From contig MGOK01000045.1 of assembly GCA_001795335.1 (NCBI GenBank), positions 3,335 to 10,672 on the forward strand: a stretch of DNA of 7,338 nt, read 5' to 3'. Under the pieces are notes generated by a model, which did not search any database, was not told the origin of the DNA, and saw only the letters and a list, made by a program, of their open reading frames with translations. A program made the position numbers and the translations under genes. Shown here in pieces: positions 1-5,362 of the stretch (position 1 is the first letter of the stretch; each line of letters opens with the position of its first letter). Source of the DNA: Chloroflexi bacterium RBG_19FT_COMBO_55_16. Its GTDB lineage: Bacteria; Chloroflexota; Anaerolineae; Anaerolineales; UBA4823.

Positions 1-374
1 AGTTTCTTCACCAGGTGGATAGGCATGTTAATTGCCGTGCGGATGGCCGCTTTTTTCCAGATATTTTTACTATACTTCCACTGTACACGCCGATCAATCA
101 GGGTAACTAGTTGCTGCGGAATACCTTTCACCCCGAAATCAGCAGCCAGGGACTGCAGCGTGTGTAGCCAAAATCCATCCTCTGCCTTATGCCCAAGACC
201 AAGTCTGAAACTGAGCTCATATTGAGGATCGTTTGCCCGCATTAGCGCTTGTACCTGGATCACGGTGACATCGTCTTGTTCAGCAACGCTGAAGGTATTC
301 ATGGCAGCAAACATGTGTCCTTCAGGCATCATAAACGAGAAAGACTCGTCGTCCACATAGATCACCTGAATAAA
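1..374 (-). pseudogene. C-terminal fragment of a conserved SRPBCC-like protein
   Basis: Reading the minus strand from 374 down to the window edge gives about 124 codons with no stop and protein-like composition. It begins near FIQVIYVDDESFSFMMPEG and continues through HMFAAMNTFSVAEQDD, HKAEDGFWLHTLQSLAADFG and DRRVQWKYSKNIWKKAAIRT. The pattern of PEGHMF, an alternating beta-strand stretch (VTVIQVQALMRA) and a late amphipathic helix resembles the C-terminal half of SRPBCC/polyketide-cyclase-like proteins. That assignment rests on memory of the fold and is tentative; no function is claimed. The gene continues past position 1. On its N-terminal side the frame stops at 375-377, a dozen bases from the apparent end of an IS481-type element, so it looks truncated by that element. 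No good ribosome site precedes the internal ATGs near 329 and 332, so an intact short gene is less likely. Confidence 0.5.
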
Positions 375-386
375 TCACAGACATTC

Positions 387-800
387 TGTCAATGGCACTT
401 GTTTAACATTTCTGTCCCTGAGCGAATATTGGGTGAGGCGATTCGTCGAACAAGCCATTTTTCTGCAATAACTGTTGCTTATAGGCTGTGGCTCTGCACT
501 CTTGAGCTGAGCGATCATCTGAACTTATTCATATTCCCGATCTCGGAATCTCACTTTGGCAGGATCAATAGCATCAAAAACATCGTCACTTGTCGGTGCA
601 TCGTAAAGGCGTTGACAGAGCTTATCTACAGGTGTAAATCCCAGAGAGCCGTGTATGCGCTGGTAATTGTAGTACATTAACCATACACTCAATTCATCAA
701 ATAACGGTTCACTTTTCAGATTAGTCCTTGGGTACAATTCTGTCAGCATCGTTCGTTGAACTCGATCAACATGCTCCTGGTATCTCTTCAACTATTTACG
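387..800 (-). mobile_element. IS481-family element remnant, 3' end only
   Basis: The region contains the 3' end of an IS481-type transposase plus about 138 bp of non-coding sequence down to a putative terminal sequence, TGTCAATGGCACTTG, starting at 387. IS481-family ends typically begin with TGT, which makes 387 a plausible outer boundary, and the upstream neighbour gene loses its frame at this point. The other end is missing: I found no inverted copy of the 387 sequence between 790 and 966, and the transposase is cut at about 791. The right boundary given here is therefore only approximate. The element cannot be mobile by itself. Confidence 0.5.
525..791 (-). pseudogene. IS481-family transposase, C-terminal fragment
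   Basis: This 88-codon open frame encodes the end of an rve-type integrase core. The segment DRVQRTMLTELYP followed by FDELSVWLMYYNYQRIHGSLGFTP is the hallmark end of IS481/IS3-like DDE transposases, in which the last catalytic glutamate region leads into a YNYxRxHxSLGxxTP motif. A full IS481 transposase is roughly 300 residues or more, so the DNA-binding N-terminus and the first two catalytic aspartates are absent. The residues just before VQRT (YQEHVD) already look degraded compared with the usual NGKVER, and a stop (792-794) lies immediately upstream in frame. The TTG at 791 is not a real start. Without the catalytic core the fragment cannot be active. Confidence 0.8.
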
Positions 801-868
801 TTTTGCGCATATTTAATCTCCTATTTATCTCTATTTTCTCCAAGATAAATCTTCAACCGTCTTCTAAA

Positions 869-886
869 CGTTACGCTAATCGTTAC
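869..886. repeat. Direct repeat CGTTAC-N6-CGTTAC upstream of the activator
   Basis: Two copies of CGTTAC occur at 869-874 and 881-886, 12 bp apart start to start, in the AT-rich spacer before the SARP-like pseudogene. SARP regulators are known to bind short direct repeats near the -35 region, usually with about 11-bp periodicity, so an operator is conceivable. Two hexamers in AT-rich DNA can also arise by chance. A possible -10 box TAAAAT lies at 935-940, but no convincing -35 box accompanies it. Confidence 0.2.
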
Positions 887-966
887 ATAACCTAGCTCTT
901 CAGTAAGACATTCTATAGATACCATTTTTTAGAGTAAAATTGTCCTATCTTCAGGGAGGTCTCTCC

Positions 967-1206
967 TTGCCTCAAATGAAATTATTCCTGCTGGTATCAA
1001 CTCGCCTCGAATGTGGCGGGGAGCTCATCGAAACCGATACTCGCAAAGCTATTGCTCTGCTGGCTTATCTGGTTGTGGCCGGTCAAAGCCACCCTCGCGA
1101 TACTCTGGCTGCCTTATTCTGGGCTGAATTGGATCAATCTCATGCACGTGGAGGTTTAAGTCGGACACAATCCACGTTAAATCTGCCGTTGGGTCTGATA
1201 CTTTGA
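967..1206 (+). pseudogene. Winged-helix N-terminal fragment of the SARP-like activator
   Basis: The segment reads MKLFLLVSTRLECGGELIE, then DTRKAIALLAYLVVAGQ and SHPRDTLAALFWAELDQSHA. The KAxALLAYL and RDxLAALxWxExD patterns are diagnostic of the OmpR/PhoB-like winged helix at the start of SARP/BTAD activators, which binds promoter direct repeats. The frame ends at TGA 1204-1206. Reading one base back across the A-run at 1178-1181 gives KSAVGSDTLNTNRS, which continues the domain as expected, so a single A has probably been deleted. The next open frame begins with a TTG overlapping this stop (1203-1205), but that overlap looks like decay and not translational coupling. Confidence 0.7.
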
Positions 1207-2690
1207 ACACCAACCGCTCACGACAGATTTTCTCGACATCCCTGGCACAAGCTCGTTTGACCGTTTCTCACGCAGCTGGCGATCACCCAAAACACCTTCC
1301 TCTCATCAGCAGGTCTTTTGAGTTTGACCGGCTTCTTTCTGAATATGCCTCAGCCCAGTCAGATGCATTCTTCATTGTCATTGAAGGCGAGGTTGGTGTC
1401 GGGAAAACTCGCCTGGCAGAAGAGTTTCTCGCCCACGCGTTTGTGCTAGGTGCGATCACGATCAGCGCCCGAGCATACCAGGGTGAGAACACTTTATCTT
1501 ACGGCCCACCATCAGCAGGCTTACACGCTGCCATCAACCTGCCAACCCACTCGAACTGGTTGGCCAACGTTCCAGAAGAACTCCTCTCAGAGCTCACCCG
1601 CCTGCTTCCGGAACTCGTTAACCAACGGCAGATTGCCCACTCTATTCCACCTTTGGAAGATGCAGGCGCGCAAAGCCGCTTTTTCGAAGCCAGCCACCGC
1701 TTTATTTTAGTACTAACCCGTGGGCCAGTTCCTGGAGTTCAATTCATCGATGATCTACAATGGGTAGACATCGCGACAGCCGACTTGCTGATCTATCTGG
1801 TAAGCCGCTCAATTGGAAGACCTATGTTAATCCAGGGTACTTGGCGCGGAGAGGAGGTGCCTCCGAATCAAAGCTTCCGACAGCTATTGGCTGAAGTTCA
1901 ACGTGCCCGGCGAGGTGCGATTATTTCATTGGCCTGCTTTAACCGGGCAAAGGTCAAACAGCTGCTTAGTTCTCTGGAAGACTTCGAGTTTACGGAGACC
2001 TTGGGCGACCGGCTTTTCCAGGAAACGGAAGGTTTACCATACTTCATCTTGGAATACCCGGCTTCCTTACCACAACCAGGGCTTTCTCCCATAATTGGAG
2101 ACTGGCCAATTCCTGGGAGCGTCCAGGAACTACTGCGTTTCAGTCTCTCCCAAGTCAGTGACATGGAGATGCAAATACTTAGTACAACCGCGGTCATCGG
2201 ACGTTCCTTTGGCTTTGACACCCTCCGGGAAGACAGTGGTCAAGGAGAAGATGAAGCAATCCAGAGTCTCGAAGGATTGTTGTCCCGGAGCCTGATTACA
2301 GAAATTAAAGAAATGGGAGGTGATGGCGAACTTATCTACGATTTCAATCATGAGAAATTACGCAGTTTAGTTTATGAACAGATTTCACTTGCCTGCCGGC
2401 GCCTGCTTCATCGCCGCATCGCGAATGCGCGCGTTAACCGGCCACGCTCTCAAGCCGGCCCCACAAACCTCTCGGCTCAGATCGCCTTTCATTACTTCCA
2501 GGCTGGCCTGAGAGCGTTGCGGCTGGGTATTACGAACTTGCTGGAGATTAAGCCCGCTCAGTCCATGCCAATTTTGCCGCACCAGGCCATTTCCAAACTG
2601 CTTTTGATCTCGGATACCCGGACAAAGCTTATCTTTGCGAAGCCGTCGGGGATCTACAAACCTTGCTTGGCGAATATTCTGCCGCCCTGA
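1203..2690 (+). pseudogene. AAA (AAA_16-type) ATPase fragment of the same activator
   Basis: This 495-codon frame carries the ATPase core. Numbering from the TTG at 1203: PLISRSFEFDRLL at about residues 33-45 is the usual 'VGRExE' entry motif with the G and E changed; Walker A is GEVGVGKT at 62-69; Walker B is VQFIDDLQWVD at 179-189; and TWRGEE at about 213-218 is the usual sensor-like segment after strand 4. A winged-helix stretch follows (VIGRSFGFDTLRE, then YDFNHEKLRSLVYE). Thus the catalytic motifs survive although the gene is broken. Homology fades after HYFQAG, at about position 2505; the last 60 or so codons are out-of-frame translation. A product made from the TTG start would lack both the DNA-binding and the TPR domains. 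Confidence 0.7.
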
Positions 2691-2854
2691 AGAACTACTC
2701 ACAGGTATGCTTTCCCCCAGAAGACCCGTGCCAACCAGGGGTCGAGCACAAACAAGGCAAGGACTATCACCGACTTAGAGAATGGAGACTGGCCGAGATC
2801 GGAACGGAGACAGGAGATTTTCGACCGGAGACCTGGAAACCTACGTAGTGGTGA
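2510..2854 (+). pseudogene. TPR and C-terminal tail remnant of the same activator
   Basis: The third frame reads ESVAAGYYELAGD, a TAA (2549-2551), then ARSVHANFAAPGHFQTAF, DLGYPDKAYLCEAVGDLQTL and LGEYSAALKNYSQ. It continues as EHKQGKDYHRLREWRLAE and then jumps to IGTETGDFRPETWKPT, stop. The first part is the TPR region that normally follows the ATPase. The last part resembles the extreme C-terminus of these proteins, recalled as ending in PEIWKLxEW. The two are joined at about 2800, so several TPR repeats have been deleted. The final triplets AAA CCT ACG TAG TGG TGA fit an original tail with a GAG-to-TAG change before W and the true stop at 2852-2854. The ATG at 2663 is not an independent start. 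Confidence 0.6.
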
Positions 2855-2894
2855 GTAGCTCGAATCATCATTGGATAAATAAGGAGAAAAGCTC

Positions 2895-3299
2895 ATGGAC
2901 AAAAGAAGACTTTCTTTGATCTTTGCTGGCGTGCTGTTGTTCTTATCCGTTCTGGCTTGCGGCTTTAGCGCCTCTACTGCAGGCTTGCAGAATGCTCGCA
3001 TGGCCAGGGATTATGATGGGACTGATCCTACCACCGTCTTCACGCCAGAGGAAACTTTTTACTGTGTCGCAGACTTGGCAAACGCTCCGGATGATACAGT
3101 AGTAAAGGCAGATTGGTCTGCGGTGGACATTGAGGGTGAACAACCGAACACCTTCATCGACTCAGCAGAAGTAACCAGTGGGACTGGATCGCTTCATTTT
3201 GAGTTGAGCAATCAAGGTCCCTGGCCGGTTGGAACTTACAAAGTCGAGCTGTATTTGAACGGGGAGTTGAAGGAAACCCTCGAATTCACGGTCCAGTAA
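2895..3299 (+). CDS. Predicted secreted lipoprotein with beta-sandwich-like domain
   Basis: This is a 134-residue intact gene. AAGGAG at 2881-2886 lies 8 bp before the ATG, which fixes the start. Residues 2-5 (DKRR) and the hydrophobic stretch 6-21 form a signal peptide ending in VLAC, so cleavage before Cys22 and lipid attachment is likely. The mature part has TTVFTPEETFYCVADLANAP and a tail with WPVGTYKVELYLNGELKET, an alternating pattern typical of immunoglobulin-like or CARDB-like beta sandwiches. I recall similar lipoproteins of unknown role in Anaerolineae. It lies 40 bp after the decayed activator, so it may once have been its operon partner or target; a separate promoter would now be required. 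It is followed by a strong terminator. Lipoprotein location is well supported; no enzymatic motif is seen. Confidence 0.85.
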   Translation: MDKRRLSLIFAGVLLFLSVLACGFSASTAGLQNARMARDYDGTDPTTVFTPEETFYCVADLANAPDDTVVKADWSAVDIEGEQPNTFIDSAEVTSGTGSLHFELSNQGPWPVGTYKVELYLNGELKETLEFTVQ

Positions 3300-3333
3300 T
3301 TTCAGATTGGCCAATTAAATTGAGTTCCACCCC

Positions 3334-3374
3334 AAGATCCCCTGGCGGCCTTACCTCAGGGGATCTTATCTTTT
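3334..3374 (+). terminator. Rho-independent terminator after the lipoprotein gene
   Basis: AAGATCCCCTG (3334-3344) and CAGGGGATCTT (3357-3367) form a perfect 11-bp stem with a 12-base loop. The stem is followed by ATCTTTTC, which gives a short U-rich tract on the plus strand. It sits 34 bp after the lipoprotein stop codon. On the minus strand no T-run follows the stem, so it serves mainly the plus-strand gene. Confidence 0.85.
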
Positions 3375-3392
3375 CACCAGTTCTTGAAGAAA

Positions 3393-4061
3393 TCAATCTG
3401 GGTGCATTGTTCCTGTTTCTGGATTAAGCGGACGCTGATCCGCTCTGAGAACCAGGCCCGCTACTTCCTTCACCACGAGCAAATTCAAGAATGAATGTCT
3501 TAAATCCACTGCGCCGGTATGTTCGGCAATATATTGGATCACACCCCAGGCTTCTCTAGCGCTCTCTCTAGCAGCTTCCTGGTTTCCCAGGCCGAGTTGA
3601 AAGCTGGCTTGCGCAGCCAGAGTTTTCCATAAAACCTGGCGTTGGCTGGTATTTCTGGAAATATGCACAGCCAAATCGAAGGCCTCCCCAGCTTGCTCCT
3701 GCATTCCCATCTGTCTAAGAGCCTCGGCCCGGTAATAATGTGCATACGGGATAAAAATCGAATTATCACCCTGGTCAAGCTTTTGAAAGAAAAGATCGGT
3801 TACCTGGAATAAACGTTCGTTGTTTTGCTTCTTCAGCCAGAACTCGCACTCCGCCAGAGCAACATGCGTTGTGTAGAAATAGGCCGCCGGTTTCTGGCCA
3901 GAATTATCGATCCGCTGAATGATCGCCTCAACCTCAGACAATTCACCTTTAGCAAGGTGGACAAATGCCAACGCGCCCAATGCTTCAGCCTTCCAGAATA
4001 GGATCAACCTCTCTGACCGCTCGACCGCATCAAGGGCGCATTCAAACCCGACCTTGTAATT
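3393..4061 (-). pseudogene. TPR-rich C-terminal fragment of a large ATPase-type regulator
   Basis: The open frame runs on the minus strand from a TGA created inside the ISH3 end (4062-4064) to TGA at 3393-3395. Genuine host sequence is 3393-4055 and reads KVGFECALDAVERSERLILF, then KAEALGALAFVHLAKGEL, YAHYYRAEALRQMGMQEQAG, LWKTLAAQASFQLGLGN and QEAARESAREAWGVIQYIA, ending LRHSFLNLL. These are repeated TPR-like helical pairs, of the kind that end AAA/TPR regulators or cyclase-coupled ATPases in Chloroflexota. The tail after the last TPR helix (LRHSFLNLL plus about 30 residues) fits a true C-terminus. The N-terminal part, including any ATPase domain, is missing. The TTG near 4007 is not a true start, since homologous-looking sequence continues upstream to the insertion point. 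The gene is disrupted by the insertion sequence. Confidence 0.65.
4051..4055. repeat. Left copy of 5-bp target duplication (ACCTT)
   Basis: ACCTT at 4051-4055 is repeated at 5313-5317, directly outside the two ends of the ISH3-type element. A 5-bp duplication fits the 4-5 bp known for this family. Deleting the element and one copy joins codons K-D-S-T-I to K-V-G-F-E without a stop on the minus strand. Confidence 0.7.
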
Positions 4062-4081
4062 TCAGTAAATCACGATTTTAG
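4057..4081 (+). repeat. Left terminal inverted repeat of the ISH3-type element
   Basis: The repeat matches the reverse complement of 5286-5310 at 21 of 25 positions. Positions 4061-4074 (TTCAGTAAATCACG) are identical to the inverted copy at 5293-5306. On the minus strand it contributes the TGA that closes the interrupted host frame. Confidence 0.85.
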
Positions 4082-4153
4082 TTGACAAAAGGCCAACTTC
4101 GGTAGAAGGTTAAGGTGAGCAAACCAAACCGAAACCGAAGGAGGCCTGCCCCA

Positions 4154-5305
4154 ATGATACCCGAATATCGATTGACCGCCGAAAAAGTACGTCAACAAAC
4201 GATGAGCACCCTGACAGAGCACCTTACGTTGGAAGTCAATGGCTATCGCTGCACCACGGAGATGGTGCTGGATGTGATCTTGAAGGCCAGTGCTGAGCGC
4301 AGCAGCGTCGAGGCGGCCTGCCAGGACCTGGCTGGCGTAGCCGCCAGCAACACAGTGCGCGAATATCTGAATGCAGCGCTGCAGGTGGCAAAACTGCGAG
4401 AACAGGAAGCGGAGATGAATGCGGCTCTGGCGGCGAGCATCCCGGAAGCGATGAAGCGGGAAGGGATCGAAGTGGCCATCGATTTGCATGACGAGCCGTT
4501 TTACGGCAAGCGTCCTGACCTGTTGGCCGTGACCTGCAGAGGGCAAGCCAAGAAGGGCACCACCCACTTTATCCGTTTTGCCAGCGCCTATGTCATCTGG
4601 CGGCAGGTACGTCTGACCCTGGCGATCCACTACGTGCTGCCAGGCGAAGAGAAATTGACTGTACTCCAGACCCTGCTGTCCAGGCTGAAAACCCTGAACT
4701 TCACCTTCCGGGTGCTCTACATGGACAAAGCCTTTGCTGCCGGGCCGATCATCCGCTATCTGACCGATATTCGTCAACCTGCCATCATTGCCTGCCCTAT
4801 TCGCGGCAAACAGGGTGGTACCCGCGCCCTCTGCCGGGGCCGCCAAAGCTATCGCACGGACCACACCTTCAAGGATGGCACCACCGCCAACCTGGCCTTG
4901 TTCGCCAGCCTGGTGCCCGATAAGACCGGCAAGCGACGCCGCAAGTGGCTGGCTTTCATCGTCATCCAGCTCGACTGGAAACCCCAGCAGATCCATGCAC
5001 GCTATCGCCGGCGTTTCGGCATCGAGTGCAGCTATCGCTCGATGCGTCAGGTGCGAGCTCATACCACTTCGCGCAATCCTGCCCTGCGCTTCTTCTTGCT
5101 TGCAGTGGGCTTGGTTCTGGTCAACACCTGGGTCTTCTTGCGCTGGGTATTCACCCGGTTGATGGCTCCAGGACCGCGACGGGTGGATTCCAGGCGCTTC
5201 CGCTTTCACCGCTTCACTCGCTTGCTGGTTCGCGCGGTGGAGGCAATTTATGGCTCTGTCATGTCTATCCAAACTCATGTATTACCTGAATCCGTGATTT
5301 ACTGA
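4154..5305 (+). CDS. ISH3-family DDE transposase
   Basis: The protein has 383 residues from ATG 4154, which is preferred because AAGGAGG (4138-4144) lies 9 bp upstream. A GTG at 4115 with AGAAGG 5 bp upstream would add 13 mostly basic residues and cannot be excluded. It catalyses cut-and-paste excision and insertion of the surrounding element. Numbered from ATG 4154: an N-terminal helical domain with EYRLTAEKVRQQT; AIDLHDEPFYG with the first catalytic Asp (D110, or D113); YMDKAF with the second (D191); and RYRRRFGIECSYRSMRQ containing E291 in a Y-x2-R-x3-E-x6-R pattern. The RAHTTSRNPALRFFLLAVGL-type tail is typical of ISH3 proteins. All three acidic residues are present, so it looks functional. 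The stop codon (5303-5305) lies within the right inverted repeat. Confidence 0.85.
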   Translation: MIPEYRLTAEKVRQQTMSTLTEHLTLEVNGYRCTTEMVLDVILKASAERSSVEAACQDLAGVAASNTVREYLNAALQVAKLREQEAEMNAALAASIPEAMKREGIEVAIDLHDEPFYGKRPDLLAVTCRGQAKKGTTHFIRFASAYVIWRQVRLTLAIHYVLPGEEKLTVLQTLLSRLKTLNFTFRVLYMDKAFAAGPIIRYLTDIRQPAIIACPIRGKQGGTRALCRGRQSYRTDHTFKDGTTANLALFASLVPDKTGKRRRKWLAFIVIQLDWKPQQIHARYRRRFGIECSYRSMRQVRAHTTSRNPALRFFLLAVGLVLVNTWVFLRWVFTRLMAPGPRRVDSRRFRFHRFTRLLVRAVEAIYGSVMSIQTHVLPESVIY

Positions 5306-5310
5306 ATTTA
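5286..5310 (-). repeat. Right terminal inverted repeat of the ISH3-type element
   Basis: The core CGTGATTTACTGAA (5293-5306) is the exact inverse of 4061-4074. The transposase stop TGA (5303-5305) is inside it, so the last codons of the gene double as repeat sequence. Confidence 0.85.
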
Positions 5311-5312
5311 GT

Positions 5313-5317
5313 ACCTT
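5313..5317. repeat. Right copy of 5-bp target duplication (ACCTT)
   Basis: This is identical to 4051-4055 and directly follows the element's right end. The sequence beyond it (5318-5345) reads open on the minus strand in frame with the TPR fragment, consistent with host DNA up to about 5345. Confidence 0.7.
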
Positions 5318-5335
5318 TATAGTTGAATCCTTGCA

Positions 5336-5362
5336 CAAAAAACAAGCAAGTTAGGCTACTTG
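5336..5362 (-). terminator. Weak candidate terminator overlapping the 509-aa gene's stop
   Basis: On the minus strand, CAAGT and ACTTG (plus positions 5358-5362 and 5347-5351) form a 5-bp stem with a 6-base loop. A T-run (plus 5337-5342) follows a few bases later. The stem is short and overlaps the TAA stop codon, so termination would be inefficient. Confidence 0.3.

Larger units (their letters stand above)
967..2854 (+). pseudogene. SARP/BTAD-type activator with AAA ATPase and TPR tail, degraded
   Basis: This appears to be one ancestral gene spread over three frames. In order it contains a winged-helix N-terminus (about 967-1206), an AAA ATPase module (about 1310-2500) and a TPR remnant ending in a family-like tail (about 2510-2854). 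Family members are normally around 1000 residues and act as ATP-dependent transcriptional activators. The TTG at 967 is preferred as start because AGGGAGG (953-959) sits 7 bp upstream; the ATG at 976 is 16 bp away. Visible lesions are: loss of one A in the A-run near 1178-1181; no BTAD repeat block between winged helix and ATPase; a single-base loss near 2500-2515; an in-frame TAA at 2549-2551; loss of most TPR repeats near 2800; and TAG at 2846-2848 directly before TGG TGA. That last triplet order matches a tail that would end in E-W. ATPase homology is confident; the list of lesions is inferred from recalled family sequences. Confidence 0.75.
4056..5312 (+). mobile_element. ISH3-family insertion sequence, apparently complete (about 1257 bp)
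   Basis: A single transposase gene is bounded by imperfect inverted repeats and a 5-bp direct repeat. The repeats align over 25 bp (4057-4081 against 5286-5310) with 21 matches, including a perfect 14-bp core TTCAGTAAATCACG. The outermost one or two bases are set by the ACCTT duplication and are slightly asymmetric, so the exact ends may be off by a base or two. The length is normal for the ISH3 family. No disabling mutation is visible, so it may still be active. It has inserted into a TPR gene on the opposite strand. Confidence 0.8.

Noticed and set aside
249..680. 143-codon plus-strand open frame
   Set aside because: It runs antisense across both the SRPBCC-like fragment and the IS481 transposase fragment, and crosses the junction between them.
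1203..1206. Overlapping stop/start (TTGA) suggesting translational coupling or programmed frameshift
   Set aside because: The family is a single polypeptide; the upstream frame resumes the expected sequence if one A is restored near 1180, so a simple deletion explains it.
4070..5278. 402-codon open frame antisense to the ISH3 transposase
   Set aside because: It mirrors the transposase codons, has a low-complexity Q/H/A/G-rich composition and no domain, and spans the element's own coding strand.
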